Part shown: piece by piece, positions 20,719 through 31,175 of the stretch
Position numbering within the stretch: the first letter of the stretch is position 1
Layout of the letters: every line of letters starts with the position of its first letter
Assembly: GCF_003113495.2 (NCBI RefSeq)
Contig: NZ_CP084506.1
Location: 3,534,001-3,598,000, forward strand
Source: Edwardsiella tarda ATCC 15947 = NBRC 105688
GTDB lineage: Bacteria > Pseudomonadota > Gammaproteobacteria > Enterobacterales > Enterobacteriaceae
Length of the DNA stretch: 64,000 nt
Direction of reading: 5' to 3'
Notes under the pieces: generated by a model
Told to the model about the DNA's origin: nothing
The model's database searches: none
What the model saw: only the letters and a program-made list of their open reading frames with translations
Made by a program: the position numbers and the translations under genes

Positions 20719-22377
20719 ATGAGTGATATCGCCCTAACGGTCAGTATGCTATCGCTGGTCGCCGTACTTGGGTTATGGATCGGTAACTGGCGGATTTACG
20801 GCGTTGGCCTTGGGATCGGCGGCGTGTTGTTCGGCGGCATTATCGTCGGCCATTTCGCCCAAAGCTATCAGCTGATCCTCAACAACGATATGCTGCATTT
20901 TATTCAGGAGTTTGGCCTAATCCTGTTCGTCTACAGCATCGGCATCCAGGTTGGGCCGGGGTTCTTCTCATCACTACGCGTCTCGGGGCTACGCCTCAAC
21001 GCCTTTGCTGTCTTAATGGTGGCGATCAGTGGCCTGATCACCGCCGCCATCTATAAGCTGTTCGACGTCCCCTTGCCCATCATCCTTGGGATTTTCTCCG
21101 GCGCGGTCACCAATACCCCCGCGCTTGGTGCCGGACAACAGATCCTGACCGATTTAGGATCGGCGCCCGACCAAATCAATCTGATGGGGATGGGCTACGC
21201 CATGGCCTACCCGTTTGGAATTTGCGGGATCCTCTTGGTGATGTGGTTAGTACGCTTACTATTCCGCATCAACGTCGATGCCGAGGCGCGTGACTTCGAT
21301 TCGCGTAATGGCCATCATCATGAACTGCTGCAAACCATGAATATCATGGTACGCAATCCAAATCTGGACGGTCTATCGATTCAAGATGTCCCGATCCTGA
21401 ATAGCGATACCATCGTCTGCTCGCGTCTCAAGCGGGGCGATCTACTGATGGTACCGTTGCCAACGACTCAAATAGCGATCGGCGATCTCCTTCATCTGGT
21501 TGGACAGAAACCAGAGCTGGAGAGCGCCCGGTTGGTGATCGGCGAACAGGTCGATACGTCACTGTCGACACGCGGCACAGAGCTCCAAGTCAGTCGTGTC
21601 GTCGTGACGAACGAGAAAGTGTTAGGGAAGAAGATCCGCGATCTTAACCTGAAGCAAAAGTACGATGTGGTCATTTCCCGCCTCAACCGCGCCGGGGTCG
21701 AATTAGTGGCGGGCAACAATGCGACCCTTCAGTTTGGTGATATCCTGAATCTGGTCGGACGCCCCCAATCGATCGATGCCGTCGCCGCCATCGTCGGCAA
21801 CGCGCAGCAAAAACTGCAACAGGTGCAAATGCTACCGGTCTTTATCGGTATTGGGTTAGGGGTACTACTAGGTTCGATCCCATTGTTTATCCCCGGATTT
21901 CCGGCGGCGCTCAAACTAGGATTAGCCGGTGGCCCGTTAGTCGTTGCCCTCATTCTTGGCCGTATCGGTAGCATCGGCAAGCTGTACTGGTTTATGCCAC
22001 CCAGCGCCAACCTGGCCCTACGCGAGCTGGGGATCGTGCTGTTTCTGGCGGTCGTCGGACTAAAATCAGGCGGTAACTTCATCGATACGCTGATCAACGG
22101 CGAAGGGGTCACCTGGATTGGTTATGGCATCCTGATCACCGCCATTCCGCTGATCACCGCAGCCATCATGGCACGCCTACTGATCAAGATGAACTACCTG
22201 ACGCTCTGCGGCATGCTGGCTGGCGCCATGACCGATCCCCCAGCCCTCGCCTTCGCTAATGGTCTGCATGCCACGAGCGGGGCGGCCGCGCTCTCCTATG
22301 CCACCGTGTATCCTCTGGCGATGTTCTTGCGCATCATGTCGCCCCAGTTATTAGCGCTGTTATTCTGGAGCGTCTAA
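20719..22377 (+). CDS. yidE: putative transporter YidE (AspT/YidE/YbjL family)
   Basis: 552 aa, inner membrane. Two blocks of about five to six helices (residues 4-180 and 375-552) surround two cytoplasmic RCK_C/TrkA-C-like domains (about 190-370) that often bind ions or nucleotides. Long stretches match E. coli YidE ([38 protein letters not shown]). The natural substrate is not known; the related AspT exchanges aspartate and alanine. The ATG at 20719 gives the E. coli start MSDIALTV; an in-frame GTG lies two codons earlier. In E. coli yidE is far from glnG, so it is a local insertion between yshB and hemN. Confidence 0.92.
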   Translation: MSDIALTVSMLSLVAVLGLWIGNWRIYGVGLGIGGVLFGGIIVGHFAQSYQLILNNDMLHFIQEFGLILFVYSIGIQVGPGFFSSLRVSGLRLNAFAVLMVAISGLITAAIYKLFDVPLPIILGIFSGAVTNTPALGAGQQILTDLGSAPDQINLMGMGYAMAYPFGICGILLVMWLVRLLFRINVDAEARDFDSRNGHHHELLQTMNIMVRNPNLDGLSIQDVPILNSDTIVCSRLKRGDLLMVPLPTTQIAIGDLLHLVGQKPELESARLVIGEQVDTSLSTRGTELQVSRVVVTNEKVLGKKIRDLNLKQKYDVVISRLNRAGVELVAGNNATLQFGDILNLVGRPQSIDAVAAIVGNAQQKLQQVQMLPVFIGIGLGVLLGSIPLFIPGFPAALKLGLAGGPLVVALILGRIGSIGKLYWFMPPSANLALRELGIVLFLAVVGLKSGGNFIDTLINGEGVTWIGYGILITAIPLITAAIMARLLIKMNYLTLCGMLAGAMTDPPALAFANGLHATSGAAALSYATVYPLAMFLRIMSPQLLALLFWSV

Positions 22378-22405
22378 CCACGTCCACCATCTCGACACAC
22401 GCTAA

Positions 22406-22439
22406 ACCAAACAGCCCCGCTTATGCGGGGCTGTTTGGT
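22406..22439. terminator. bidirectional terminator between yidE and hemN
   Basis: ACCAAACAGCCCCGC and its exact complement form a 15-bp stem around a TTAT loop, with the outer part A/T-rich and the inner part G/C-rich on both strands. It separates two convergent genes. Confidence 0.88.
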
Positions 22440-22459
22440 ATCCGGCTCTGGCCCGATGC

Positions 22460-23833
22460 TTAAATCACACGAGAGAACTGTTGCATCCGTGCCTGACGGC
22501 GTAGATAGACATCAAAACACATGCAAATATTGCGAATCAATAGACGCCCACGCGGCGTCACGGTAATGGCATCCGCCCCCAACTCCACCAGCCCATCCTG
22601 AGCCAACGGGCGAAGTAGCACCAAATCCTCGACGAAGTAGTCCACGAAGCGAATACCATAGTGTTGCTCGATCGGGGCGTAATCGAGGCGGAAATTACAA
22701 ATGAGCCCCTTGATCACGTCACGGCGGATACAATCATCTTGGCTCATGGTCAATCCACGCCATAACGCGGTACCCTGCGCTTCAACCGCAGCGTAATACT
22801 CCTTCAGTACCTTCAGATTCTGCGAGTAACTATCGCCGATCATACTAATCGCCGACACGCCTAATCCCAGCAGATCGCTATCGCCCTGGGTCGTATACCC
22901 CTGGAAATTACGGTGCAACTTACCGGCCCGCTGAGCCACCGCCAGCTCATCATCCCGATGGGCAAAGTGATCCATACCGATAAACTGGTAACCGACCCCC
23001 GTCAAGGTCGCGATACTCTGCTGCAAGATCGCCAGCTTGTGATCGGCGCTGGGCAGGTCGGCATCCTTAATCTTACGCTGAGCGGCGAAGAGCTTCGGCA
23101 TATGCGCGTAGTTAAAGATACTTAGGCGATCGGGATTTAACTCGATCACCTTTTGTAGGGTAAAAGCGAAACTCTCCGGGGTCTGACGCGGCAGGCCATA
23201 AATCAGATCGATATTGGTCGAAGTAAAGCCGATTTCCCGCGCGTGACGCAATAGGGCGAAGATGAACGCCTCATCCTGCTCACGGTTAACCAGCTGTTGT
23301 ACCGTCTTATTAAAGTCCTGTACCCCCATGCTGAGGCGATTAAATCCTTCATGACGCAGATGATCGAGGACGTCCAGTTCTATCTCACGCGGATCGATCT
23401 CGATTGAAATCTCAGCCTGCGGGGCAAAATGAAAGTGTGTACGCAACAACGCCATCAGGCGACTAATCTGCGCCTTGTTGAGATAGGTCGGCGTTCCGCC
23501 CCCCCAATGCAACTGACTGACGGTACGCCCGGCAAACAACGGAGCCCGTGCAGCAATCTCCAATGCCAGTTTATCCAGATACTCATCTGCCTTATGCGTC
23601 TGGCGAGTGACAATCTTGTTGCAGCCGCAGAAATAACACAGCTTGTGACAGAACGGGATATGGACGTAGAGAGATAGTGCACGCTCGGGATAACGGACCA
23701 CCGCACGTTGAAAAGCCGCTTCGTTAAAGTCTTCGTTAAACTCCAGCGCGGTGGGGTATGAGGTATAGCGTGGCCCGGAATAGTTATATTTTTGGATCAG
23801 GGCCAGATCCCAGACGATAGTCTGTTCCGACAT
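22460..23833 (-). CDS. hemN: oxygen-independent coproporphyrinogen III oxidase
   Basis: Radical-SAM enzyme that decarboxylates coproporphyrinogen III to protoporphyrinogen IX without oxygen, in the cytoplasm. 457 aa, full length. The FeS-binding motif CHKLCYFCGC gives Cys62, Cys66 and Cys69, with Cys71 following, as in E. coli HemN. GGGTPTYL and the substrate segment PRYTSYPTA are also conserved. Its ribosome site AAGGAG lies inside the last codons of the small gene at 23840, so the two are probably translated together. Confidence 0.97.
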   Translation of the reverse strand: MSEQTIVWDLALIQKYNYSGPRYTSYPTALEFNEDFNEAAFQRAVVRYPERALSLYVHIPFCHKLCYFCGCNKIVTRQTHKADEYLDKLALEIAARAPLFAGRTVSQLHWGGGTPTYLNKAQISRLMALLRTHFHFAPQAEISIEIDPREIELDVLDHLRHEGFNRLSMGVQDFNKTVQQLVNREQDEAFIFALLRHAREIGFTSTNIDLIYGLPRQTPESFAFTLQKVIELNPDRLSIFNYAHMPKLFAAQRKIKDADLPSADHKLAILQQSIATLTGVGYQFIGMDHFAHRDDELAVAQRAGKLHRNFQGYTTQGDSDLLGLGVSAISMIGDSYSQNLKVLKEYYAAVEAQGTALWRGLTMSQDDCIRRDVIKGLICNFRLDYAPIEQHYGIRFVDYFVEDLVLLRPLAQDGLVELGADAITVTPRGRLLIRNICMCFDVYLRRQARMQQFSRVI

Positions 23834-23839
23834 GGGTGC

Positions 23840-24013
23840 TCACTCCTTATTCTGTTTTCTCCTGCCGGCACGCAGTGGAGAAGCCGGTGGCCGACCGTAA
23901 CGTATGGCGGCTCGTTGCCAGCGCGTTTTGCGCTGCGACAGCCGCCATAGTTTAGCCAATAACCACAGTAGATAACATGTGAGCAACGAGGCTATGACCA
24001 GAATCAACGCCAT
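23840..24013 (-). CDS. small membrane protein of unknown function between yihI and hemN
   Basis: 57 aa: one N-terminal hydrophobic segment (residues 2-21, MALILVIASLLTCYLLWLLA) followed by a strongly basic tail with 14 Lys/Arg among the last 36 residues. The ATG lies 6 bp after the yihI stop and the TGA lies 6 bp before the hemN ATG, with the hemN ribosome site inside the gene, so yihI-orf57-hemN looks like a translationally coupled operon. I do not recognise a family. A weak ribosome site is the main doubt. Confidence 0.65.
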   Translation of the reverse strand: MALILVIASLLTCYLLWLLAKLWRLSQRKTRWQRAAIRYGRPPASPLRAGRRKQNKE

Positions 24014-24019
24014 TCGGCA

Positions 24020-24544
24020 TCAGATCGCATCTTTTGGGCTACCGCGGCGCAGCAGCTGCATGATGTCCTCGTCTTTCTCTTCCTCCTCGTCATCTTCCAG
24101 TTCGATGCCCAACTCTTCCATCAATTCATCGATGCGATCCAGCATCTCATCCACATAGCGCTGCTCCTCACTGTTCAGCGTCGCGCCTTCTTCCAAGCGC
24201 TCCAGCAAGGCATCCAGACGCGGATCATTTTCCAAACGCGCCAGTTCTGCCTCCGGCGTCAATACTGTCTTCGTCTCTGGCTGCTTCACAACCTGTACCC
24301 GACTTTTCACGACGCCAGGCTCGACCACCAACGTGACCGGCTTTTTGCTACCGATGCGCGGATCGCGATCGGCATGTATGCCGCCCTTCCCACCTTGGGT
24401 ACTCTGCTCATTATTACGTGCACCCGGCTTATGGCCGCGGCGCTTCTTCTGGCGTTTACGCTCACGTCCCTCCAGATCTAGCTCCTGGCGGGTCTTACGT
24501 GTTTTTTTGCCTTTAACGGCCTTAGATTTATTCACCGGACTCAT
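24020..24544 (-). CDS. yihI: Der GTPase-activating protein YihI
   Basis: Activates the GTPase of ribosome-assembly factor Der in E. coli. 174 aa. The N-terminal third is very basic (GRERKRQKKRRGHKPGARNN), followed by the DPRIGSKKP linker and an acidic C-terminal domain (ARLENDPRLDALLERLEEG... ELEDDEEEEKDED). This charge plan and the KRQKKRRGH core match E. coli YihI. First gene of a probable yihI-orf57-hemN unit; csrC lies upstream. Confidence 0.93.
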   Translation of the reverse strand: MSPVNKSKAVKGKKTRKTRQELDLEGRERKRQKKRRGHKPGARNNEQSTQGGKGGIHADRDPRIGSKKPVTLVVEPGVVKSRVQVVKQPETKTVLTPEAELARLENDPRLDALLERLEEGATLNSEEQRYVDEMLDRIDELMEELGIELEDDEEEEKDEDIMQLLRRGSPKDAI

Positions 24545-24605
24545 AACTTATACTCTTGGTCAGAGATGTCGAAAACTGCGGCGGAATCTATCAGAAAGGC
24601 CGCAA

Positions 24606-24920
24606 AGAAAAAAGGCGACAGTCTAAACTGTCGCCTTAATTCTATACCTTCTGCAGAAGGATATTGACACTCATCGTCCTTAACGGCAAACAACGTCCCG
24701 GTTTATCCCTTTGCGCTTGTGCGTCCCTGCTCTCTTCCTTGAGCCCCCTCACGGGGCAGCTCATCCTCGAGCCTCTTCCCTGTGACAAACATCCTGTCTG
24801 CCAAGCCACGTCCTATGGCTGCATCCTGCATCTCGCTGCGTCATCCTGACACACCCGATCTCTCACCATCCTGGTCTTGAGGTCCCTTTCACGGCATCCC
24901 TACCGTGTAATCACTCTATC
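24606..24920 (-). ncRNA. csrC: CsrA-binding regulatory RNA CsrC
   Basis: Minus-strand RNA of about 310 nt that sequesters CsrA. On the RNA strand there are 14 GGA triplets in about 260 nt, five of them in AGGATG hairpin loops such as GTCAGGATGAC, TGCAGGATGCA and ACCAGGATGGT. It ends in GGCGACAG/CTGTCGCC plus TTTTTT, which is nearly the E. coli csrC terminator, and it lies between yihI and engB exactly as csrC does in E. coli. The 5' end (around ATAGAG, 24919) is estimated from the E. coli start. The promoter is presumed to be controlled by UvrY; no full UvrY palindrome was found. Confidence 0.9.
24612..24633 (-). terminator. csrC terminator
   Basis: GGCGACAG / CTGTCGCC stem with a 6-nt loop; on the minus strand TTTTTT follows directly. 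An adjacent palindrome CCTTCTGCAGAAGG (24647-24660) may form the preceding stem of the RNA. Confidence 0.9.
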
Positions 24921-25195
24921 TTACTGACGGTAAACGACAATATGGTTCTCTCGCGCTCTTCCCACGATACAGATCACATAAGTTATGTAATTAATTGAAT
25001 ATGAATAAGTAAAAAATCAAAGCCTTACAGTATGAAACGGTTTTTTCAGCATAGGCTATCGTCGATCTCGCACATGATGAGATGCCTGTGTCTTACAGCA
25101 CCCAGACTAAACAGGTGACGGATTTACGCGCCCTTGCGCGCCTTTATGGTTATAATTCCCACCATTATTCTGCCAGCAACAGGGAGACGACCAGC

Positions 25196-25852
25196 TTGGC
25201 CCGTCAAACTTATAACTACCATGTGACGCATTTCGTCACCAGCGCCCCAGATATTCGCCACCTGCCTGCGGATATCGGTATCGAAGTCGCGTTCGCCGGG
25301 CGTTCTAATGCCGGGAAATCCAGCGCATTAAATACCCTCACCAATCAAAAGAGCTTGGCTCGCACCAGTAAAACACCGGGACGTACTCAGCTCATCAACT
25401 TGTTCGAAGTTGACGATGGTGTGCGTCTGGTCGATCTACCCGGCTACGGTTATGCCGAGGTGCCGGAAGAGATGAAGCGCAAATGGCAGCGCGCTCTGGG
25501 TGAATATCTACAACAACGTCAATGTCTGAAGGGATTAGTGGTGCTGATGGACATCCGTCACCCGCTGAAGGATCTTGACCAGCAGATGATCGCTTGGGCC
25601 GTCGAGGCCGGATTGCCGGTGTTACTGTTGCTCACGAAAGCGGACAAGTTAGCTTCCGGAGCCCGCAAGGCACAGCTTAATCTGGTACGCGAAGCCGTCT
25701 TGCCGTTCATGGGGGATATTCAAGTCGAGGCTTTCTCTTCACTGAAAAAATTCGGTGTCGATAAACTGCGTGACAAGCTGGATACCTGGTTCAGCGAGAT
25801 CGCACCGCAACAAGCCGAAGACAGCGATGATGCGTCGAGTCTCGGTGAATAA
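25196..25852 (+). CDS. engB: ribosome biogenesis GTPase EngB/YsxC
   Basis: Small GTPase needed for large-subunit assembly and, by depletion phenotype, division. 218 aa. G1 [10 protein letters not shown]3 [10 protein letters not shown]4 TKADK, with SSLKK as the probable G5. The frame is open from 25082, but the E. coli protein begins only about 10 residues before [14 protein letters not shown], so I choose the TTG at 25196, 8 bp after AGGGAGA. A TATAAT at 25151 inside the longer reading frame supports the short form. Confidence 0.93.
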   Translation: MARQTYNYHVTHFVTSAPDIRHLPADIGIEVAFAGRSNAGKSSALNTLTNQKSLARTSKTPGRTQLINLFEVDDGVRLVDLPGYGYAEVPEEMKRKWQRALGEYLQQRQCLKGLVVLMDIRHPLKDLDQQMIAWAVEAGLPVLLLLTKADKLASGARKAQLNLVREAVLPFMGDIQVEAFSSLKKFGVDKLRDKLDTWFSEIAPQQAEDSDDASSLGE

Positions 25853-25883
25853 CACCGCATGCTAGGATTACGCTATCTGACAC

Positions 25884-25907
25884 AAGCCGCATCAGCGGCT
25901 TTTTTTA
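25884..25907 (+). terminator. rho-independent terminator of engB
   Basis: AAGCCGC-ATCA-GCGGCTT followed by TTTTTT, about 30 bp after the engB stop codon. The 150 bp between this and the Spot 42 terminator holds nothing else I can identify. Confidence 0.9.
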
Positions 25908-26055
25908 TGTAATTTTTCCACAAAATAACCACGAATAGACATGAAAACTCAGGGATAACACACGGTTAAACAGGGAAAACGATACGCCATGCGCCCTCAC
26001 CACGGTCTGGACGAATAAAGGGGCAAGAACACAGGGTGGGGTAGGCATTCCCTAC

Positions 26056-26163
26056 AAAAAAAACGCCCCAGTCATAACTGACTGGGGCGGCTAATAATCA
26101 GCCAAATCCGATTACGTGAAGTAAAAGGTCTGAAAGATAGAACATCTTACCTCTGTACCCTAC
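26056..26163 (-). ncRNA. spf: Spot 42 RNA
   Basis: 108-nt minus-strand RNA beginning GTAGGGTACAGAGGTAAGA, nearly identical to E. coli Spot 42 over its full length, including the unstructured pairing regions. It ends in a GCCCCAGTCA/TGACTGGGGC hairpin (26065-26088) and eight U. Promoter: TACAGT -10 (26171-26176) and TTGCGC -35 (26193-26198) with 16-bp spacing. Known role: Hfq-dependent base-pairing RNA that lowers expression of secondary carbon-source genes; repressed by CRP-cAMP. Position between polA and engB is the E. coli one. Confidence 0.97.
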
Positions 26164-26306
26164 ATCGGTAACTGTACAACATTTTAGAGTATGCGCAAAC
26201 TTTTTCGTTGTTTAGTTACACAATAAACACCGTTAACGTCGCTATTTTGTGCATTAACTGCGTTTTTATGTAGGTAAATTACATAAAAGGATTAAATCGA
26301 CACCAT

Positions 26307-29099
26307 TCAATGCGCTTGATCCCAATTTTCACCACAGCCGATATCAACCTTCAAGGGTACGGCCAGCGCCAAGCTGCCCTCCATCAATGTACGAACGTGA
26401 CTGACGACCTCGTCAACCTGCGCCTCCGGCACCTCGAAGACCAATTCATCGTGTACCTGCATAATCATGCGTACCTGTGGCTGCGACTGCTGTAACCAGG
26501 CATCGACGGCGATCATCGCCCGCTTAATAATATCCGCGGCAGTTCCCTGCATCGGTGCGTTGATCGCCGCCCGTTCTGCAGCCTTGCGACGCATCGCATT
26601 ACGCGCATTAATCTCCGGCAGATAGAGCCTCCGACCATCTAGCGTCTCGACATACCCTTGTTCAGACGCCTGTTGACGTGTCCGCTCCATATAAGCCAAT
26701 ACGCCCGGATAACGCTCGAAATAGAGATCCATGTAACGCTGAGCCTCGTTACGACCAATATTCAACTGGCGTGCCAGCCCAAAGGCGCTCATACCATAAA
26801 TCAGGCCAAAGTTAATCGCCTTGGCGCTGCGCCGTTGATCGGCCGTTACCGCCTCCAACGGCAGACCAAAGACTTCGGCGGCCGTCGCACGGTGGATATC
26901 TTTCCCCGCCGCAAAGGCCTCCAACAGCCCACGATCGCCCGACAGATGCGCCATGATACGTAATTCGATCTGAGAATAGTCCGCCGCTACGATCTTACTG
27001 CCTGCTGGCGCGATAAACGCCTGACGAATACGCCGCCCCTCGTCGCTGCGTACCGGAATATTTTGCAGGTTGGGATCGCTGGAAGAGAGCCGCCCCGTCG
27101 CGGTGACAGCCTGATGATAAGAAGTATGAACCCGTCCGGTTAGTGGGCTTACCATCTGCGGCAGCTTATCGGTATAAGTACTCTTCAACTTAGCGAGTGT
27201 ACGGTAATCCAGGATCACCTGCGGTAGCTCATATCCCTGCTCCGCTAACTCAACCAATACCTCTTCATTCGTTGATGGCGCGCCACCCGGCGTCTTCTTC
27301 AGAATCGGCAGCTGTTGTTTGTCGAACAGGATACTCTGGAGCTGTTTAGTCGAAGAGAGATTGAAGGGCTCATCCGCCAAGGTATGCGCCTGTTGTTCCA
27401 ACGCGCTCAGACGTACCGCCAGTTCCTGGGAGTGTTGACCTAAGATAGTGCTATCGATCAATACCCCGGTGCGCTCCATCCGTGACAGTACGGGAACCAA
27501 TGGCATATCGATGTCACAAAAGACATGACGAGGTCCCGCCTCACTCTCCAACGTCGGCCAGAGACGTTGGTGTAAGCGCAGGGTCACATCGGCATCTTCA
27601 GCCGCATACTCGGCCGCCTGCTCCAAGGGAATTTGGTTAAAGGTCAGTTGGCCTTTCCCTTTTCCCGCCACCTCTTCAAAAGTAATGGTCTTATGATCCA
27701 GATGGCGGGCAGCCAGGCTATCCATATCGTGACGCCCGGCCACACTATTCAAGACATACGACTCCAGCATGGTGTCAAACGCCACGCCACGCAGGATGAT
27801 GCCATGACGCGCCATCACGCCGATATCGTACTTCAGATTCTGCCCGACTTTGGCGACCTTTTCGTCTTCCAATAGTGGCTGTAAGCGAGCCAGCACCCAC
27901 TCACGATCGAGCTGCGCCGGCGCATCCAGGTAATCATGAGCCAATGGGATATAATAAGCTTGTCCCGGCGCATCGGCGCACGAGATCCCCACCAAGTTAG
28001 CGGATAAGACATCCAACGAGTCGGTTTCTGTATCGAAGGCGAAGCAACCAACGTGTTGCAAACGAGCAATCAATGCCTCTAACGCCGCCTCATCTAAAAT
28101 CGTTTGATACCCCTCGCGTGAAAGCGTCGCCGCGGTTGCCACGGCGGACAGGTTCGCCTCCTCGCTGGCAGGTTTCACCGCCTTCGTTTTCATCCCCTGT
28201 GCAGCCGTGAGCCAGGATCCATCCTGCGCATCGCTCAGCCAACGTTTAAACTCATAGCGTTGAAACAGGGTATGCAACGTGGCGCTATCTAGCGGTTTGA
28301 TCGCTAAATCATCGCAATCCAGCGCCAAATCGACATCGGTTTTAATGGTCGCCAACAGATAGGAGAGGTCGGCCTTCTCTTTATTGAGCAGTAGCTTTGC
28401 CCCCATGGTTTTCGCTCCGCGAAAACTCAAGGTTGCGACACGGTCGATGTCCCCATAGATCGACTGCAATCCGCCGATCCCCTGCAACAGTGCCTGCGCT
28501 GTCTTCTCACCGACCCCTGGGACGCCAGGAATATTATCTGATGCGTCGCCCATTAATGCTAGAAAGTCGATTATCAACTCTGGAGGAACACCGTATTTAT
28601 CAAATACTTCCTGAGGCCCCAGGACCGTATTGGTCATCGTGTTGATTAAGGTGATGTTCGGCGTCACCAGCTGTGCCATGTCTTTATCGCCAGTGCTGAT
28701 CAACACATGACGCCCTGCCTGCTCGGCTCGACGTGCCAATGTACCGATCACATCATCAGCCTCGACACCCGGTACCACCAACAACGGTAATCCCATCGCC
28801 TGTACCATTTGATGCAATGGTGCAATCTGCTCACGCAAGTCGTCCGGCATTGGAGGACGATGTGATTTATATTCAGCGAATAACTCATCACGGAAAGTCT
28901 TGCCCTTGGCATCGAAGACAACGGCAATATGGCTCGGCTGGTACTGCATAATCAAACTACGCAGCATATTCAGCACACCGTACATCGCCCCGGTAGGCTC
29001 GCCAGCGCCATTGGTCAACGGCGGAAACGCATGATAGGCGCGGTAGAGGTATGAGGATCCATCAACCAGGATCAGGGGATTTTCAGCTATCTGGGCCAT
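26307..29099 (-). CDS. polA: DNA polymerase I
   Basis: Fills Okazaki and repair gaps and removes RNA primers. 930 aa (928 in E. coli). Domains: 5'-3' exonuclease/FEN (1-290; [19 protein letters not shown]), 3'-5' exonuclease (about 325-515; FDTETDSLD with the DxE pair intact, so proofreading is expected) and polymerase (520-930; motif A DYSQIELR, motif [15 protein letters not shown], motif [11 protein letters not shown]). A single-gene unit; a perfect DnaA box lies 118 bp upstream of the start. Confidence 0.98.
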   Translation of the reverse strand: MAQIAENPLILVDGSSYLYRAYHAFPPLTNGAGEPTGAMYGVLNMLRSLIMQYQPSHIAVVFDAKGKTFRDELFAEYKSHRPPMPDDLREQIAPLHQMVQAMGLPLLVVPGVEADDVIGTLARRAEQAGRHVLISTGDKDMAQLVTPNITLINTMTNTVLGPQEVFDKYGVPPELIIDFLALMGDASDNIPGVPGVGEKTAQALLQGIGGLQSIYGDIDRVATLSFRGAKTMGAKLLLNKEKADLSYLLATIKTDVDLALDCDDLAIKPLDSATLHTLFQRYEFKRWLSDAQDGSWLTAAQGMKTKAVKPASEEANLSAVATAATLSREGYQTILDEAALEALIARLQHVGCFAFDTETDSLDVLSANLVGISCADAPGQAYYIPLAHDYLDAPAQLDREWVLARLQPLLEDEKVAKVGQNLKYDIGVMARHGIILRGVAFDTMLESYVLNSVAGRHDMDSLAARHLDHKTITFEEVAGKGKGQLTFNQIPLEQAAEYAAEDADVTLRLHQRLWPTLESEAGPRHVFCDIDMPLVPVLSRMERTGVLIDSTILGQHSQELAVRLSALEQQAHTLADEPFNLSSTKQLQSILFDKQQLPILKKTPGGAPSTNEEVLVELAEQGYELPQVILDYRTLAKLKSTYTDKLPQMVSPLTGRVHTSYHQAVTATGRLSSSDPNLQNIPVRSDEGRRIRQAFIAPAGSKIVAADYSQIELRIMAHLSGDRGLLEAFAAGKDIHRATAAEVFGLPLEAVTADQRRSAKAINFGLIYGMSAFGLARQLNIGRNEAQRYMDLYFERYPGVLAYMERTRQQASEQGYVETLDGRRLYLPEINARNAMRRKAAERAAINAPMQGTAADIIKRAMIAVDAWLQQSQPQVRMIMQVHDELVFEVPEAQVDEVVSHVRTLMEGSLALAVPLKVDIGCGENWDQAH

Positions 29100-29216
29100 A
29101 ATCTATCTTTATCGTGGTGGTCATCAGATCATAAGCATGCCACAGGTCGAGTGCGCTGACGAATGCTCAGCATCGTTTTGTCTCCCCGTTCTATGCGAGA
29201 TCTGGCAGGATCGCGC

Positions 29217-29225
29217 TGTGGATAA
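29217..29225 (-). promoter_or_regulatory. DnaA box upstream of polA
   Basis: TGTGGATAA is the exact complement of the strongest DnaA box TTATCCACA. It lies 118-126 bp before the polA start. DnaA is reported to stimulate polA in E. coli, so this may be functional. The remainder of the polA-yihG gap (29226-29548) is A/T-rich with a small ATGCA/TGCAT dyad near 29354 and no gene I can support. Confidence 0.6.
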
Positions 29226-29548
29226 GTTTGTGTACAAAATCGTGTTCTTTTAGCTCACGGGGAAGAATCAGGCAAGGGTTATAATATATTTCACATACAA
29301 ATCAATTAATTACACTTTATCTCCAATAATATCTCTGCATAAATTAATAGTAGATGCATTGTGCATAGATTTATTGTCGTCAGGAAAATCGCTACCCTAT
29401 TGTTTAGCTATTATTATTGTGTCGGTGATTTTTCAGACGCCGAGTGCCTTTTAACATCAACGTGTCGTGGGGGACAAAATGTGCCGACAGTCGTCCCCTT
29501 CTGTTAAAATTACTGACCTTATTCCATAAACTGCGATGTGTCCCTCAG

Positions 29549-30466
29549 ATGCCTATGTTGCTTGCTTCGATGTTGTCTCCATTTATCTTTGTACTTACAA
29601 CATTGTTGACCATCATAGTCACCGCCGCCTGCTCGATCCCCATCGCTCTGCTCGGTGTGGTAAAGCTACTCTTACCCTTCCCCAACGTATGGCGCGCTAT
29701 TTCTCGTTATTCCGATGGCTTAATGTGGTGCTGGTGTCAGGGACTCGCGGGATTAATGAGCCTCAACCCCAAGCTCCGTTGGCATGTTCGTGGGTTGGAG
29801 GGGCTAAGCAAAGAGAACTGGTATTTGCTAATCAGCAACCACCAAAGCTGGACAGATATTGTGGTACTCTGTGTATTACTCCGCAATCATATCCCCATGA
29901 ATAAGTATTTCCTCAAGCAGCAGCTCGCTTGGGTGCCTTTTATCGGCCTCGCTTGCTGGGCATTGGATATGCCATTCATGCGCCGTTATTCTCGCAGCTA
30001 TTTGCTGAAACATCCGGAGCGTCGCGGTAAGGATATTGAGACAACCCGCCGCTCATGCGAGAAATTCCGTCTACACCCCACCACCATCGTCAACTTCGTC
30101 GAAGGATCGCGTTGTACTACGGAAAAACGTGAGCAACAACATTCGCCATATCAGAATCTATTGCAGCCTAAAGCAGCCGGCATTGCCTTTACCCTCAGTG
30201 CGTTGGGATCACAGTTCGATCGCGTACTCAATGTGACGCTGCTCTATCCAAACAATCTACACCGGCCATTTTGGGATCTCCTTTGTGGGCGCATGCAAAG
30301 CATCGTCGTCGATATCGAAACGATTCCTATCAGTGATGAGATTCGCGGAGACTACTTCAATGATAAGGGCTTTAAGCGTCACTTTCAGCTCTGGTTGAAT
30401 ACCCTTTGGCAGCGCAAGGACCAGTTAATCAGCCAACTGCGTCAAAAATATCAGCATAAATCATAA
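29549..30466 (+). CDS. yihG: acyltransferase YihG (LPLAT family)
   Basis: 305 aa. N-terminal membrane segment ([27 protein letters not shown]) then an acyltransferase domain: NHQSWTDIV gives the HX4D catalytic motif and NFVEGSR the acyl-acceptor motif. Similar along its length to E. coli YihG, reported as a lysophospholipid acyltransferase; the precise acyl chain is uncertain. The start is set at the ATG at 29549 by alignment; no good ribosome site is visible, and the ATG two codons later or the ATG at MLSPF are alternatives. Confidence 0.88.
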   Translation: MPMLLASMLSPFIFVLTTLLTIIVTAACSIPIALLGVVKLLLPFPNVWRAISRYSDGLMWCWCQGLAGLMSLNPKLRWHVRGLEGLSKENWYLLISNHQSWTDIVVLCVLLRNHIPMNKYFLKQQLAWVPFIGLACWALDMPFMRRYSRSYLLKHPERRGKDIETTRRSCEKFRLHPTTIVNFVEGSRCTTEKREQQHSPYQNLLQPKAAGIAFTLSALGSQFDRVLNVTLLYPNNLHRPFWDLLCGRMQSIVVDIETIPISDEIRGDYFNDKGFKRHFQLWLNTLWQRKDQLISQLRQKYQHKS

Positions 30467-30472
30467 ATAAGA

Positions 30473-30505
30473 AAGACGTCGAATAGATCCACTATTCGAC
30501 GTCTT
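30473..30505. terminator. hairpin between yihG and dsbA
   Basis: AAGACGTCGAATAG and its exact complement form a 14-bp stem around a 5-nt loop, between two convergent genes. The downstream T runs are short on both sides; a bidirectional terminator is likely. Confidence 0.7.
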
Positions 30506-30521
30506 ATAGGGCGAGTGGTAT

Positions 30522-31145
30522 TTAGGGTTGTGTCGCCAGGAACTGCACTACATTAGCAAACTGTTTAACATAATTTTCCATTGAGCTAGTATCCAACCCC
30601 TCGTTTCTGACCATATATTTACCATTAACAAAGACGGCAGGCACACCACGTAGTTGGAAATCTTGTGCCGCTTTCTCTTGCTGAACCACCAGAGATTTCA
30701 CCACAAAGCTATCTAAAGCAGCATCATATTCTGCCGCAGGGATCCCAGCCTGAATGAAGACGTTACGGATATCCGCCGCACTCTTAATCGTCTGACTCTT
30801 CTGTACCGCATCAAACATCGGTTGGGTAATCTTATTCTCGACGCCTAACGCCATGGCTACCGCCCAAGCCTGAGTCAACTGTTTCCCTAACGGTCCCAAG
30901 AATTCGACGTGGTATTTAGTCAGCTTAACGCCTTGCGGCAACTTGCTCTCAATGGTTTGAGGAATATGGTAAACCTCAGCAAACTCATAACAGTGCGGGC
31001 AATAAAAAGAGAAAAATTCTAACACCTGTGGTGCACCATTTACTGGCTTATCCAGGGTGATATATTGTTCGCCATTGGTAAAGGGGGCAGCCGATACACC
31101 AAATGCCATTACCATGCCCAGTAGGGCCAGCCACATCTTTTTCAT
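30522..31145 (-). CDS. dsbA: periplasmic thiol:disulfide oxidase DsbA
   Basis: Introduces disulfide bonds into exported proteins; reoxidised by DsbB. 207 aa with a signal peptide ([19 protein letters not shown], cleavage after residue 19). Thioredoxin fold with an inserted helical domain; active site CPHC at Cys49-Cys52 and the cis-proline loop RGVPAVFVN. 30 bp downstream of srkA on the same strand, as in E. coli, so both an operon promoter and its own promoter inside srkA are possible. Confidence 0.97.
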   Translation of the reverse strand: MKKMWLALLGMVMAFGVSAAPFTNGEQYITLDKPVNGAPQVLEFFSFYCPHCYEFAEVYHIPQTIESKLPQGVKLTKYHVEFLGPLGKQLTQAWAVAMALGVENKITQPMFDAVQKSQTIKSAADIRNVFIQAGIPAAEYDAALDSFVVKSLVVQQEKAAQDFQLRGVPAVFVNGKYMVRNEGLDTSSMENYVKQFANVVQFLATQP

Positions 31146-31175
31146 ACTCTCATCTCCATCCTCAGGGCTTGGTTA

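Noticed and set aside
24664..24849. Plus-strand small protein of 61 codons between yihI and engB
   Set aside because: The opposite strand is csrC; the Ser/Leu/Pro-rich frame arises from the repeated CATCCT motifs.
25082..25195. 38-codon N-terminal extension of EngB
   Set aside because: No homology in the extension, a TATAAT inside it, and a ribosome site fitted to the TTG at 25196.
25908..26055. Possible extra small RNA between engB and Spot 42
   Set aside because: Only a short GTAGG/CCTAC dyad is visible; no promoter or terminator beyond those already assigned.
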